A stretch of 64,000 nt of DNA from Mycobacterium ahvazicum (GCF_900176255.2 NZ_FXEG02000002.1:1550001-1614000); one strand, 5' to 3'; numbered from the stretch's first letter, positions 1 to 10,362 are shown. Made by a program: numbers and translations. The notes: a model not told the origin generated them from the sequence alone.

Positions 1-566
1 ACACCGGCGTCCTTGAGCCGTGCGATCAGATCGATGTCGCCCTGGACATGTTCGGTGAGCTGACGGACGACGACCGCGACCGGCGATCCCGCCGGCAACT
101 CGGTCAGCCGGACCAGATTGACGTCGTCGGCGCCGGAATCGGGGCCGACGCCCAGGTCCAGCAAACCGGGAATCGGGTTGCCGAACGGGGAGGTGGTGGG
201 ATTGTTGAGCACCTTGACCAGCCGGCGCTCGACGTCCTCGCTCATCACGTGCTCCCACCGGCACGCCTCGGCGTGCACTTCTTCCCATGGCAGACCGATG
301 ACGTCGACGAGCAGTCGTTCGGCGAGCCGGTGCTTGCGCATCACGGAAATGGCCAGGGCCCGGCCTTTGTCGGTGAGTTCCAGGTGCCGATCACCGGCCA
401 CGTGGAGCAGTCCGTCGCGCTCCATCCGGGAGACGGTCTGGCTGACGGTCGGCCCACTCTGGTCGAGCCGTTCGGCGATCCTGGCGCGCAGCGGCGTTAC
501 GCCCTCTTCCTCGAGGTCGTAGATGGTCCGCAGGTACATCTCGGTGGTATCAACCAGGTCGTTCAT
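1..566 (-). CDS. ideR: Iron-dependent repressor IdeR (DtxR family), partial
   Basis: This is the N-terminal ~188 residues of IdeR, the Fe(II)-activated repressor of siderophore genes and activator of iron storage; the rest lies beyond the window edge. It starts [10 protein letters not shown] at an ATG whose complement is at 564-566. An N-terminal winged helix (about residues 1-73) is followed by the metal-binding/dimerisation domain. The translation contains Met10, His79, Glu83, His98, Cys102, Glu105 and His106, the known metal ligands of M. tuberculosis IdeR, so both metal sites look intact. It lies downstream of sigB on the same strand, separated by a strong hairpin, so it is probably transcribed from its own promoter. 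Confidence 0.96.
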   Translation of the reverse strand, partial: MNDLVDTTEMYLRTIYDLEEEGVTPLRARIAERLDQSGPTVSQTVSRMERDGLLHVAGDRHLELTDKGRALAISVMRKHRLAERLLVDVIGLPWEEVHAEACRWEHVMSEDVERRLVKVLNNPTTSPFGNPIPGLLDLGVGPDSGADDVNLVRLTELPAGSPVAVVVRQLTEHVQGDIDLIARLKDAG

Positions 567-640
567 TCAGCACCCTCCATTGACGCCGAGTCTACTTGGC
601 CAGCTGCCGAAATGGGTTCAACGCTTCCCCTCGGCAAGCA

Positions 641-674
641 AGTATGCCCGCCGCGATTTCGCGGCGGGCATACT
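641..674 (-). terminator. Hairpin terminator between sigB and ideR
   Basis: A perfect inverted repeat with 15-bp arms (AGTATGCCCGCCGCG and its complement) and a four-base ATTT loop lies 30 bases past the sigB stop. No U-tract follows on the minus strand, which is common for mycobacterial hairpin terminators. It would insulate ideR from sigB readthrough. The symmetry gives no strand preference; the minus strand is assigned because of the sigB context. Confidence 0.7.
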
Positions 675-703
675 GTCGGCGCTAGCTGGCGAAGTGGGGT
701 ACC

Positions 704-1666
704 TCAGCTCGCGTATGAGCGCAGCCGATCGGCGCGCTCTCCGTTGCGCAGCTTGGCCATCACGTCGCGCTCGATCTGGCGGACCCGCTCACGGGACAGA
801 CCGAACAGCTTGCCGATCTGGTCCAGCGTCCGCGGCTGGCCGTCGTCGAGACCGAAACGCAGCCGGATCACCTGGTGCTCGCGCTCGTCGAGAGTCGCCA
901 GCACACTGCGGATGTCGGTGTGCAGCAGCTCGGCGATCACCGCGTTCTCCGCGGACATCGCCTCGGCGTCCTCGATGAAATCGCCCAGCGGCGCTTCTTC
1001 TTCGGAACCGACGGGCATGTCCAGGCTTACCGGGTCGCGGCTGTGCTCGAGCAGATCGTTGATCTTCTCGACCGGGATTCCGGACTCGGTGGCCAGTTCC
1101 TCGTCGGTCGCCTCGCGTCCGAGGTTCTGGTGCATCTCCCGCTTGATCCGGGCCAGCTTGTTGACCTGTTCGACGAGGTGAACGGGCAGCCGGATGGTGC
1201 GGCTCTGGTCGGCCATCCCGCGGGTAATGGCCTGGCGGATCCACCACGTGGCATACGTCGAGAACTTGAATCCCTTTGTGTAGTCGAACTTTTCCATCGC
1301 GCGGATGAGTCCGAGGTTGCCCTCCTGGATTAGGTCGAGCAACGGCATCCCCCGGCCGGTGTAGCGCTTGGCCAGTGAGACCACCAGGCGCAGGTTCGCT
1401 TCCAGCAGGTGACGACGCGCCGCCTGGCCATCACGTACGACGACGGCAAGATCGCGTTTGCGGTTCTCGCCGAGGCGCTTCCGCGTCGCGAGCAGATGCT
1501 CGGCATACAGTCCGGCCTCGATGCGCTTCGCCAGTTCGACTTCGTCCGCGGCGGTCAACAACGCCGTCTTCCCGATGCCGTTCAGATATACGCGCACGAG
1601 GTCCGCTGCAGGGCTCTGAGCATCAAGATCGCTGGTGTCGATCCTGCCTGTGATGGCATTCGCCAT
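704..1666 (-). CDS. sigB: RNA polymerase sigma factor SigB
   Basis: Principal-like (group 2) sigma factor of 320 residues that redirects RNA polymerase in stress and stationary phase. It lacks the long acidic N-terminal tail of SigA. Region 1.2 lies at about residues 22-57; region 2 contains [20 protein letters not shown] and the -10-reading [18 protein letters not shown]; region 3 follows; region 4 has the helix-turn-helix [20 protein letters not shown]. The ATG at 1664-1666 is preceded by a GGGAGG ribosome-binding site. A SigE/SigH-type promoter lies just upstream, in line with the known stress induction of mycobacterial sigB. Confidence 0.97.
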   Translation of the reverse strand: MANAITGRIDTSDLDAQSPAADLVRVYLNGIGKTALLTAADEVELAKRIEAGLYAEHLLATRKRLGENRKRDLAVVVRDGQAARRHLLEANLRLVVSLAKRYTGRGMPLLDLIQEGNLGLIRAMEKFDYTKGFKFSTYATWWIRQAITRGMADQSRTIRLPVHLVEQVNKLARIKREMHQNLGREATDEELATESGIPVEKINDLLEHSRDPVSLDMPVGSEEEAPLGDFIEDAEAMSAENAVIAELLHTDIRSVLATLDEREHQVIRLRFGLDDGQPRTLDQIGKLFGLSRERVRQIERDVMAKLRNGERADRLRSYAS

Positions 1667-1704
1667 GGCGGCCTCCCGATTGGCTTGTAGCTGTCATGGT
1701 GTTA

Positions 1705-1731
1705 AACGACAGATCAGCCCTGAGAGTTCCC
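1705..1731 (-). promoter_or_regulatory. ECF-type (SigE/SigH-like) promoter of sigB
   Basis: On the minus strand GGGAAC (1726-1731) is followed after 17 bases by CGTT (1705-1708), matching the GGAAC/CGTT pattern of mycobacterial SigE and SigH promoters. It sits about 40 bases upstream of the sigB ATG. M. tuberculosis sigB is known to be transcribed by SigE from such a promoter; which ECF factor acts here is inference. Confidence 0.7.
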
Positions 1732-1815
1732 GCGCCGCCGTCATCTCACACGCTTTGACGTGCACAAATGTGCCGCCGACCTGAGAATGTCCTGAGAAGA
1801 GTGCTCAGAACCCGG

Positions 1816-2277
1816 TTACCCGGAACCGGCGCCGTATCCGTGCCCGGGGTGGTACCCGCGGCCCGGGTTGTATTCCGCCCCCGGGGAACCGGGTTGCGGC
1901 GGCGCGGGCCGCCGCGCCTCGAGCGCGGGCCGCTCGGCCGTCGGGAACAACGGAGTGCGCCGCGCGGCATCGTCGAACCGCCGAGGCTCGTCCTTGGCGC
2001 GCGGCGGCCGATCGTTGGCGATCAGCACCGCCATCCAGGGCAGCGGGATGGACGCGGCCACGATCGCCAGCGAGATCAGTCCGTTGTGCCACGCGCCGTA
2101 GGCGAAAGCGGCCAGCAGCAGCGCGGGAATCCGGAAAGCCATCAGCGTCAGATACTTACGCACCCGGGCGCGATGCTGTTGTTCATACGAAGGCTCGGCG
2201 GCGGTAATCAGCACCGGCCGACCGTCGTCATCGAACCCCAAATCCGGGCCGCGCTTCATTCCTCCACTGTCCCACAT
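1816..2277 (-). CDS. DUF3099 membrane protein (Rv2709-like)
   Basis: Function unknown. The protein of about 153 residues matches the actinobacterial DUF3099 family: a conserved cytoplasmic N-terminal segment with VLITAAEPSYEQQHRARVR, two closely spaced transmembrane helices (about residues 44-60 and 66-86), then a Pro/Gly/Arg-rich tail that is probably disordered. Two in-frame ATGs (2277, beginning MWDSGG, and 2259, beginning MKRGPD) are possible; neither has a well-spaced ribosome-binding site, so the start is uncertain. It is divergent from the DUF3039 gene and lies upstream of sigB on the same strand, as in M. tuberculosis. Confidence 0.8.
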   Translation of the reverse strand: MWDSGGMKRGPDLGFDDDGRPVLITAAEPSYEQQHRARVRKYLTLMAFRIPALLLAAFAYGAWHNGLISLAIVAASIPLPWMAVLIANDRPPRAKDEPRRFDDAARRTPLFPTAERPALEARRPAPPQPGSPGAEYNPGRGYHPGHGYGAGSG

Positions 2278-2322
2278 CCCGCCGATTCCGGTCAGGGCGC
2301 ATCGGCAGGCACAATGTGAGGT

Positions 2323-2562
2323 ATGCAGACCCAGACGATCGAGCGCACCGACACCGACGAACGCGTCGACGACGGGACCGGCAGCGACACCCCCAAGTAC
2401 TTCCACTACGTCAAGAAGGACAAGATCGCCGAGAGTGCGGTCATGGGTAACCACGTGGTCGCGTTGTGCGGTGAGGTTTTCCCCGTCACGCGGGCGGCCA
2501 AGCCGGGTTCACCGGTCTGCCCGGATTGCAAGAAAATCTACGAGCAGCTCAAGAAGGGCTGA
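2323..2562 (+). CDS. DUF3039 small protein (Rv2708c-like)
   Basis: A 79-residue conserved actinobacterial protein of unknown function. The C-terminal half has a histidine-cysteine arrangement (GNHVVALCGEVFPV then PVCPDCKK) that resembles a small metal-binding or zinc-ribbon fold; the N-terminal ~25 residues are acidic and probably flexible. Its TGA ends at 2562, directly against the stop of the convergent YihY gene at 2563. Metal binding is inferred from the Cys/His spacing. Confidence 0.85.
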   Translation: MQTQTIERTDTDERVDDGTGSDTPKYFHYVKKDKIAESAVMGNHVVALCGEVFPVTRAAKPGSPVCPDCKKIYEQLKKG

Positions 2563-3567
2563 TCAGGTCGGACGTTTGGACGGCTCGCCGGCGCGGTCCT
2601 GGGTCGCCGGATTGGTCGTCACCGGATTCGACAGCGCCTCCGCCGTCCGCTTCAAAGCGGGCGAACGCGACAACAACCAGTTGCGCAGCCGGTGGGCGTG
2701 CGTGCGCGGCGCGGGGAATTCCTCCTGGATCGCGGCATTGAGCTCGGCGCCGAGCATGATCGCGAAGCCGCCGAAGAAGGCGAACAACAGGAACGCGATC
2801 GGCGTGGACAGCGCGCCGTAGGTGTAGCCGGTGCTGGTGATCCAGCCCAGGTAGATCCGCAGGCCCAGCGTCGCGATCACGAACACGGCGGTGGCCAGGA
2901 CGGCGCCGTAGAGCAGGCGGTGCGTCGGCAGGGGTTCCGGCAGTGAGACCCGGTACAAGACGACGACACCCAGGATCAGCCCGAGGATCAGCGCGGGGTA
3001 GTAGCCGTAGCGCAGCACGTTGGCCAGGGCGTCCGGGATGTGTTCGGACACCGTGCGCGGGCCGACCACGAGGACCGGCGCGGCCAGCACGGCGCACACC
3101 AGCCCGACCACGTAGAGGAACAGCGCGAACAGCCGCTGGCGCACCGGGTGGCGCAGCGGTGTCTGGTCGTGCGCCTCGACGACGGAATCGACGAACGCCG
3201 AGATCGCCGACGACCCCGCCCACAATGACAGCAAGAAGCCGAGCGAGACCACCTCACCGCGAGCGTGCGCGGTGATGTCCCGAACGGTGGGCTCGATGAT
3301 CTCGTTGACGACGCTGGACGAGAACAGATTGTGTGCCGCCGAGATGGCGCTCTTCTCGATGCTGGGCAGCGCGTCCGGCCCGAACAGCGGAGCCACGTAG
3401 GCCAAGCTGCCCAGCATTCCCAGCAGTAGCGGAGGCGTCGAGAGCGCCGACCAGAAGCCCGCTTGCGCGGACTCGGCAAAGATGGAATCGTCCCAGCTTT
3501 TTCCGAGGGTCCTCAACGTGATTCGCCAAATGTGATGGCGCGACGGTCTTACGGTCTGATCGCTCAT
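2563..3567 (-). CDS. YihY/BrkB-family inner membrane protein (Rv2707-like)
   Basis: Polytopic membrane protein of 334 residues of the YihY/virulence factor BrkB family; its transport or structural role is unknown. About six hydrophobic segments can be seen, starting near residues 40-60, 105-125, 145-170, 190-210, 220-240 and 250-275. The family signature around SLWAGSSAISAFVDSVV and the late GGFAIMLGAELNAAI are present. The ~45-residue tail is hydrophilic and Ser/Thr/Pro-rich. It converges with the DUF3039 gene with no intergenic space. Confidence 0.9.
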   Translation of the reverse strand: MSDQTVRPSRHHIWRITLRTLGKSWDDSIFAESAQAGFWSALSTPPLLLGMLGSLAYVAPLFGPDALPSIEKSAISAAHNLFSSSVVNEIIEPTVRDITAHARGEVVSLGFLLSLWAGSSAISAFVDSVVEAHDQTPLRHPVRQRLFALFLYVVGLVCAVLAAPVLVVGPRTVSEHIPDALANVLRYGYYPALILGLILGVVVLYRVSLPEPLPTHRLLYGAVLATAVFVIATLGLRIYLGWITSTGYTYGALSTPIAFLLFAFFGGFAIMLGAELNAAIQEEFPAPRTHAHRLRNWLLSRSPALKRTAEALSNPVTTNPATQDRAGEPSKRPT

Positions 3568-3632
3568 ATCGGTCCAGCATTACCGATCAGGTCGCCCACA
3601 CCTCACATTGTGAATGGGCGAGTTCGCTGGAC

Positions 3633-3821
3633 CTAGCTACCGCTAACCTCCAGCACGGCGGCGAGCTCGACAAGCTTCGCCTCGTGCTCGTTGGCGTGGT
3701 GCTGGCAGAAGAGAAGCTCGGCTCCCGACGGCAGCTTGGCGCGTACGCGAGCTGCGGCACCGCAGCGGTCGCAGCGGTCAGCTCTAGTCAGCTCGGCGGT
3801 TGTCGTCAGAGTTGCGTTCAT
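3633..3821 (-). CDS. Small Cys/His protein, DUF7455 type
   Basis: A 62-residue protein conserved between sigA and sigB in mycobacteria; function unknown. It contains CDRCG at about residues 17-21, then CQHH and NEHE, a spacing suited to one zinc ion, with LPSGAELLF between the clusters. A strong GAAGGAG ribosome-binding site precedes the ATG. It is divergent from the DUF952 gene across about 135 bp. Zinc binding is inference from the residue pattern. Confidence 0.85.
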   Translation of the reverse strand: MNATLTTTAELTRADRCDRCGAAARVRAKLPSGAELLFCQHHANEHEAKLVELAAVLEVSGS

Positions 3822-3955
3822 TGGCTTCTCCTTCTCGTTCCTTCACTGTCTCAGACGTTCGGCGTTTTTGCGTTGTTCCCCGATCGTTATCGGGTGTGTC
3901 GTTTCTCACGGGCTGTAAACGTTTGGTTTCGTGGGTTCTTCTAGGGTTAACGACT

Positions 3956-4342
3956 GTGACGTTCGGTCCTGACCTGCTTGTACACCTGTGCGGAGCCGAT
4001 GAGTGGTCCGACGCGCGGAGCCGGGGGGAAATCCGCCCCGACACCGCCGCCGGCGCCGAATTCATCCACCTGTCGGCGCCCGCGCAGGTCCACCTGCCCG
4101 CCAATCGGCTCTTCCGCGGACGCCAGGATTTGGTGCTGCTGCACATCGACCCCGCTTTGCTGGATGCGCCCGTGCGGTGGGAGCCAGGTGTGCCAACGGA
4201 TCCGGAGGCGATGCTGTTCCCGCACCTGTACGGACCGCTGCCCATTGCCGCAGTGACAAGCGTCACCGCTTACTCGCCCGGGGACGACGGCATATTCCCG
4301 CCGATCGCGGGACCTCAGGACCCGTCTGAAGGTTCCAGGTAG
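3956..4342 (+). CDS. DUF952 family protein (Rv2705c-like)
   Basis: A protein of 128 residues of the DUF952 family; biochemical role unknown. The family pattern is visible: LLVHLCGADEWSDARSRGEI near the N-terminus and EFIHLSAPAQVHLPANRLF after it. The GTG at 3956 is preferred over upstream in-frame starts because the family begins just before the LVHL strand and upstream residues show no conservation. Its 3' end overlaps the convergent RidA gene by 28 bases. Confidence 0.85.
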   Translation: MTFGPDLLVHLCGADEWSDARSRGEIRPDTAAGAEFIHLSAPAQVHLPANRLFRGRQDLVLLHIDPALLDAPVRWEPGVPTDPEAMLFPHLYGPLPIAAVTSVTAYSPGDDGIFPPIAGPQDPSEGSR

Positions 4343-4704
4343 GCGTCGGCCTCGATCTCCACCAGCAGCCCGGGTGCGATCAGCGCGGAGACTTCGACCA
4401 TGGTCGCCACCGGCCGAATCTCGGAGAACACCCGCGCATGCACCGCGGCAACCTCGCGCCACCGGGAAATGTCGGTGACATAGATCCGGGTGCGGACCAC
4501 ATCGGTCAGCGACGCGCCGGCTTCGTGCAGTGCAATCTCGATGCGGCGCAAGGCGTCTTGGGCTTGGGCGCCGATGTCGTTTGCGGGTCCGGCGCCGGTG
4601 GTGCCGGCGACCGTCACGCAGGGACCTACTCGTACCGCACGCGAATAACCCACCGTCGCTTCGAATTCGGATCCGGACGAGACGAGCTTGCGGGTGGCTG
4701 TCAT
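4315..4704 (-). CDS. RidA/YjgF/UK114-family protein (Rv2704-like)
   Basis: A 129-residue RidA-superfamily protein. Archetypal RidA hydrolyses reactive enamine/imine intermediates; several subfamilies act on other substrates. The conserved core VVRTRIYVTDISRW contains the arginine that in RidA binds the substrate carboxylate, but the divergent C-terminal region (VEIEADAYL) means deaminase activity is only inferred. It lies convergent with, and overlaps, the DUF952 gene. A second RidA-like gene is at 62911-63312. Confidence 0.88.
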   Translation of the reverse strand: MTATRKLVSSGSEFEATVGYSRAVRVGPCVTVAGTTGAGPANDIGAQAQDALRRIEIALHEAGASLTDVVRTRIYVTDISRWREVAAVHARVFSEIRPVATMVEVSALIAPGLLVEIEADAYLEPSDGS

Positions 4705-4773
4705 GAGGTCACCGTAAGCCCGCGCGCGAGCTCGTGCTGGTCCGATCGCGAAAATAGCTGCAGCACAAGCGAT

Positions 4774-5640
4774 TCAGTCGCGGCGGATGCGGACAACGAG
4801 CATCGCGACCACGCAGAGTCCGAGTACCAATTCACACCAGAAGAAGGACAGGTAATCGGTGAGTGCGCCAACGGCCGGTGCGTTGGGCATCGAGTTGCGC
4901 ACTGCCGAAAACGAAAACAGCAGAACGCCCAGGAATGAGATAAGTGTGCCGTCGATCGGTCGATCGCTGCGAATCTGGTTGGCTACGAGCAGCATTGCCA
5001 GGATCGTCAACGTCCACATCAGCAAGATGATGAATACCGCGAAAATCCATGTCGAAGGCGCGCGCGTCACGCTGATCGTCAGGTCGTTGCCCTCGTTCGG
5101 TTCCCGCGGCGGGTTGCCGATGCTGATGCTGTAGCCGTGCACCGACCCGCCGGCGAGCAGCACGGTCGGGACCGGGGTGCCATCGCTGGTCAGGATGCGA
5201 ACGCTGAATAGCGAGGTATAGCGGTCGAACGGGTACTGGCTGACGTCGCCGGTTTCCAGCGCGACGGGCAGTGTTTGCGCCGTCATCAGCCCGCCTGCGG
5301 CGAACGATTCGTCAACCAGGCCCGCGCCCCCGACCGCGACGACCCGCACATTACTGGCCAAGAACACGCCGTCCTGCGCGAAGCGTCCTCTCGGCTCGAA
5401 TTGCAGGCCGACCACCAACTGATTGTCGGTGGGGCTGATCTTTTGGATGTCGGCATGTATGCGGATGCCGTCGCTCAGGTTCCTGTCGCCGTTGACCCCC
5501 GTCGCGTGGCCGGCCTTCTCGTAGGACACCGCGGTGATGGTCAGGACAGCCAGGAACGCGGCTATGGCGAGCAGTAAGAGCGGACGCCGGTTGTGCACTG
5601 CCGGAACATTTTTGAAGTCCGTGCCCGCCGCCACGCCCAC
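4774..5640 (-). CDS. DUF4436 membrane protein
   Basis: Membrane protein of 288 residues of the DUF4436 family, function unknown. One transmembrane segment lies near the N-terminus (RRPLLLLAIAAFLAVLTI, about residues 19-37). It is followed by an extracytoplasmic beta-rich domain (about 45-195), then three further helices near the C-terminus (about 200-220, 235-255 and 262-283). An alternative start is possible at an internal codon closer to the first helix. It lies between the RidA gene and sigA on the same strand; I do not recall a gene of this family at the equivalent M. tuberculosis position. Confidence 0.8.
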   Translation of the reverse strand: MGVAAGTDFKNVPAVHNRRPLLLLAIAAFLAVLTITAVSYEKAGHATGVNGDRNLSDGIRIHADIQKISPTDNQLVVGLQFEPRGRFAQDGVFLASNVRVVAVGGAGLVDESFAAGGLMTAQTLPVALETGDVSQYPFDRYTSLFSVRILTSDGTPVPTVLLAGGSVHGYSISIGNPPREPNEGNDLTISVTRAPSTWIFAVFIILLMWTLTILAMLLVANQIRSDRPIDGTLISFLGVLLFSFSAVRNSMPNAPAVGALTDYLSFFWCELVLGLCVVAMLVVRIRRD

Positions 5641-5703
5641 ACCGTAAACGAGCGGACCCGACCGGGCGGGTCGACGGTTGAACGCCGGCTGAACAGCTGG
5701 GGG

Positions 5704-7230
<1,527 letters not shown>

Positions 7231-7363
7231 GTACACCCCTTCGGTTGGACTCACTTTCGGTGGGTTTGGGCATGGTCAACCGAAAGTGTCTGCTATGTCG
7301 AATGTCGGCGTTGGTATGAGCGTGACTGCTCGCACGCTTTCTGTCGGGCGGTCGCCGTGGACC

Positions 7364-7369
7364 ATTGTA
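7364..7369 (-). promoter_or_regulatory. Candidate sigA -10 box
   Basis: The minus-strand hexamer TACAAT lies about 135 bases upstream of the sigA GTG, in the 177-bp gap to ppgK. No convincing -35 is present at 17 bases, which is usual for mycobacterial SigA promoters. This is inferred from sequence alone. Confidence 0.35.
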
Positions 7370-7407
7370 ACGACAGTGCGCGCTCGTACCGCCCTAGCGG
7401 GGAAAAT

Positions 7408-8217
7408 TCAGTGCGTTACGTCCGCGGTGGAGGCCATCGCGGCGCCCACAATTCCGGCGGTATTGAGCAATGCCGCGGCCACCACCGGGGTCCGGTTTTT
7501 GAGCAGCGGCACCCACTCGTCGGCCTTTCGGCTGATCCCACCGCCGGCGATGATCAGGTCGGGCCAGATCGCGTTCTCGATCGCGATCAGCACCCTGGTC
7601 ACCTCTTTGGTCCAGCGCGGGTAGCTCCACTTGTTCTTGTCTTTTACCGACGACGCCGCGCGTTTCTCGGCCTCTTTGCCGCCCACTTCGAGATGGCCGA
7701 ATTCGGTGTTGGGAATCAGCTTTCCGTTGTGGATCAGGGCCGATCCGATCCCCGTTCCAAAGGTGAGCAACACGACCAGTCCGGACTTGCCCTTGCCGGC
7801 CCCGTAGCGCTCCTCGGCGAGCCCGGCGGCGTCGGCATCGTTGAGCACCGTGACGTCCTGGCCGTCCAGCTTGGAGCTGATCACGTCGCGCGCGTTGGTC
7901 CCGATCCAGGCGCGGTCCACGTTCGCGGCGGTCTGGACGATGCCATTGGTGACGACGCCCGGGTAGGTCACCCCGAGCGGACCCGTCCAGCCGAATTCGT
8001 TGACGACCTTGGCGATGGTCTTGGCGACGGCCGCCGGGGTGGCGGGTTGCGGTGTCAGCAGTTTGACCCGGTCGCCGATCAGCAGTCCCGTGCCCAGGTC
8101 GACGATTCCGCCTTTGATTCCGCTGCCGCCGACGTCGATGCCGAATCCACGGCGCTGCGGCGTGCCGGAGGCTGCCTCGGTGCCCGGTACATCCGTGGCC
8201 GAGTCGGTGCTGGTCAT
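7408..8217 (-). CDS. ppgK: Polyphosphate glucokinase PpgK
   Basis: ROK-family kinase of 269 residues that phosphorylates glucose to glucose-6-phosphate with polyphosphate (and ATP) in the cytoplasm. The phosphate-binding strand reads FGIDVGGSGIKGGIVD; the catalytic aspartate is in NDADAAGLAEERYG; LLTFGTGIGSA is the second phosphate loop; NTEFGHLEVGG is the ROK signature; AGGGISRKADEWVP lies in the C-terminal half. The ATG at 8217 follows an AAGGAG at five bases and matches the known N-terminus. It is divergent from suhB. Confidence 0.96.
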   Translation of the reverse strand: MTSTDSATDVPGTEAASGTPQRRGFGIDVGGSGIKGGIVDLGTGLLIGDRVKLLTPQPATPAAVAKTIAKVVNEFGWTGPLGVTYPGVVTNGIVQTAANVDRAWIGTNARDVISSKLDGQDVTVLNDADAAGLAEERYGAGKGKSGLVVLLTFGTGIGSALIHNGKLIPNTEFGHLEVGGKEAEKRAASSVKDKNKWSYPRWTKEVTRVLIAIENAIWPDLIIAGGGISRKADEWVPLLKNRTPVVAAALLNTAGIVGAAMASTADVTH

Positions 8218-8343
8218 CGAATCTCCTTGGCGAGATTTGGGATCGTTCACACCTTAGCTGGCCACGCCGCGGTTGCGGTCGGGCAATCCGATCGGGGTGC
8301 CGTCGGTCTGCGGCGCGGTGGCCGACTGTGTTGCGATGGACCC

Positions 8344-9213
8344 GTGACGCGATCCGAGCCCGCGCAGCTGCGCGCAGTAGCCGAAACGCTGGCCGCCGAA
8401 GCCGCCGAGTTCGTCAGGTCTCGCCGCGCCGAGGTGTTCGGCGCCCACGCCGGCGGGACCGACAGCGGCGCGGTGCGGTCCAAGAGCACACCGACCGATC
8501 CGGTCACGGTGGTCGACACCGAGACCGAACGACTGCTGCGCGACCGGTTGGCCGAATTACGGCCTGGCGACCCGATTCTCGGGGAAGAGGGCGGCGGGCC
8601 GACCGAACAGGAAGCGGCGTCCGACGATGCGGTCACCTGGGTGCTCGACCCGATCGACGGCACGGTGAATTTCGTCTACGGCATCCCGGCCTACGCGGTG
8701 TCGGTCGGCGCGCAGATCAACGGCGTGTCGGTGGCCGGCGCGGTCGCCGACGTCGTGGCCGGCCGGGTCTATTCCGCGGCACAAGGCCTTGGTGCGTACG
8801 TCATTGACGCGCAGGGGACGCATCCGCTGCGGTGCGCCGACGTCGACGATCTGTCGATGGCCTTGTTGGGCACGGGGTTTGGGTATTCGATCGGGCGCCG
8901 CACCACTCAGGCCGCGCTGTTGGCCAAGATGCTGCCGTTGGTGCGCGATGTGCGCCGCGTCGGATCCGCCGCCCTGGATCTGTGCATGGTCGCGGCGGGA
9001 CGGCTGGACGCCTACTACGAGCACGGACTGCAGGTGTGGGATCGCGCCGCGGGTGGGCTGATCGCGGCCGAGGCCGGGGCGCGGGTGTTGGTGCCGCCGC
9101 ACGCGCCGCCTGGATCGGCGGCGGGGCTGGTGGTGGCGGCCGCCCCGGGAATCGCCGACGCGCTGCTGGCGGCGCTCGACAGGTTCGACGGGTTAGCGCC
9201 GATCGCCGATTGA
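8344..9213 (+). CDS. suhB: Inositol-1-monophosphatase SuhB
   Basis: Li+-sensitive inositol monophosphatase family, 289 residues, supplying myo-inositol for phosphatidylinositol, PIMs and mycothiol. Mg2+-binding motifs are present in order: EEGGG near residue 83, WVLDPIDGTVNF (about 100-111) and VWDRAAGGLIAAEAG (about 230-244). The GTG at 8344 is taken from family length; a very long in-frame extension upstream lies antisense to sigA and ppgK and is not real. The stop is one base from the convergent cei stop. Confidence 0.95.
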   Translation: MTRSEPAQLRAVAETLAAEAAEFVRSRRAEVFGAHAGGTDSGAVRSKSTPTDPVTVVDTETERLLRDRLAELRPGDPILGEEGGGPTEQEAASDDAVTWVLDPIDGTVNFVYGIPAYAVSVGAQINGVSVAGAVADVVAGRVYSAAQGLGAYVIDAQGTHPLRCADVDDLSMALLGTGFGYSIGRRTTQAALLAKMLPLVRDVRRVGSAALDLCMVAAGRLDAYYEHGLQVWDRAAGGLIAAEAGARVLVPPHAPPGSAAGLVVAAAPGIADALLAALDRFDGLAPIAD

Positions 9214-9214
9214 G

Positions 9215-9868
9215 TCAGCAGCTGCTGGCGTGAATCTTGGACAACAGCGAGGGATCTGACGATCCGGTCGCACCGGGACGCAGGCTGGCCAGTACCGAGT
9301 CGATGTCGTCGTTGTGCGCCAGCGCGGTGAATTCCGTGCCGATCGCGAGGTCGACGGAATCGTCGGCGCGGTTGTCGTTCAACAGCTCGCTGCAGGGGGC
9401 GACCAGCCACACCGCGGCGGCCGTGGACCCGCCGGCCGTGCCGAACCGGATCTGGCTCTGGCAGTTCAGCCGGGCGCCGGCGTAGATCGGGTCGTTGGCC
9501 GCGGTCGGCTGCGCGAACCCCAGATCTTTCATCGCGCCGGCGACATCGGCGGCCTGGCCGCCGCGGCCGCTGGCGTTGAGCACGCGAACCTTGGTGTCGG
9601 CGAGTTTGGCGGGCGGCACGTCGGCCATCGCACTGCGCGACATTTGCTCGCCGAGTTGGGCCGGCGCCGATCCGTTGGCCGGCGCCGGGGGCGGGTTGCA
9701 CACCTCGGCTTCGCGAACCTTGGCCGGTCGCGTCAGCGCCACCGTCCACGCGACCCCGGTCACCAACACCAGGAAAACCAGCACGACAATCGCGGGTCGG
9801 GGATTGCGTCGCCGAAAGGGCCTACCGTGCTTGTCGAAGGCTGTACCCTCGGTGATTTGTGCGACCAC
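9215..9868 (-). CDS. cei: Envelope integrity protein Cei (LytR_C domain)
   Basis: A 217-residue membrane-anchored protein equivalent to Rv2700/Cei, known to maintain envelope integrity and virulence in M. tuberculosis. An N-terminal cytoplasmic stretch with RRRNPRP precedes one transmembrane helix (about residues 25-45). The extracytoplasmic LytR_C-like domain has TKVRVLNASGRGGQAADVA near residues 92-110 and several cysteines. It is divergent from the DUF4193 gene and convergent with suhB. Confidence 0.9.
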   Translation of the reverse strand: MVAQITEGTAFDKHGRPFRRRNPRPAIVVLVFLVLVTGVAWTVALTRPAKVREAEVCNPPPAPANGSAPAQLGEQMSRSAMADVPPAKLADTKVRVLNASGRGGQAADVAGAMKDLGFAQPTAANDPIYAGARLNCQSQIRFGTAGGSTAAAVWLVAPCSELLNDNRADDSVDLAIGTEFTALAHNDDIDSVLASLRPGATGSSDPSLLSKIHASSC

Positions 9869-9980
9869 AGCTGCACTCTAGCCGCACACCAAATCCACTG
9901 TTTAACGGCGAATATGAGGGTTAATTCGGGGGTGTGAGGTAAATCACAACCCATCCGACCGCGTTGCGGGCACGAATCGT

Positions 9981-10009
9981 TTGGTGGATGCGTTCGACGC
10001 TGGTACAAA
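9981..10009 (+). promoter_or_regulatory. SigA-type promoter of the DUF4193 gene
   Basis: TTGGTG (9981-9986) and TACAAA (10004-10009) are separated by exactly 17 bases, close to the SigA consensus. The expected start near 10016 leaves a leader of about 35 bases before the ATG at 10051, with a GTGAGGGGA ribosome-binding region. Confidence 0.6.
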
Positions 10010-10050
10010 GCGTTGCTTGAGGTAACGCAGGCATGTGAGGGGATTGGACG

Positions 10051-10353
10051 ATGCCTACCGACTATGACGCTCCACGGCGTACCGAAACCGACGACGTTTC
10101 GGAGGACTCGCTGGAGGAGCTCAAGGCACGGCGGAACGAGGCCGCGTCGGCTGTTGTCGACGTGGACGAATCCGAGACCGCCGAGAATTTCGAACTGCCT
10201 GGCGCTGACTTGTCTGGCGAGGAGCTGTCGGTTCGGGTCATTCCGAAACAAGCCGACGAGTTCACCTGCTCGAGCTGCTTTCTGGTGCAGCACCGCAGTC
10301 GACTTGCCAGCGAGAAGAACGGCGTGATGATCTGCACCGACTGCGCAGCCTGA
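10051..10353 (+). CDS. DUF4193 zinc-ribbon protein (Rv2699c-like)
   Basis: Conserved actinobacterial protein of 100 residues, function unknown. The first ~65 residues are highly acidic. The C-terminal third has CSSC (about residues 72-75) and CTDC (about 95-98) separated by about 20 residues, a typical four-cysteine zinc ribbon. A good SigA-type promoter precedes it. Its stop lies nine bases from the convergent DUF3093 stop. Confidence 0.9.
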   Translation: MPTDYDAPRRTETDDVSEDSLEELKARRNEAASAVVDVDESETAENFELPGADLSGEELSVRVIPKQADEFTCSSCFLVQHRSRLASEKNGVMICTDCAA

Positions 10354-10362
10354 TCGCTGCAC

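Noticed and set aside
641..674. IdeR operator (iron box)
   Set aside because: The palindrome has no similarity to the TTAGGTTAGGCTAACCTAA consensus and lies downstream of sigB, so a terminator fits better.
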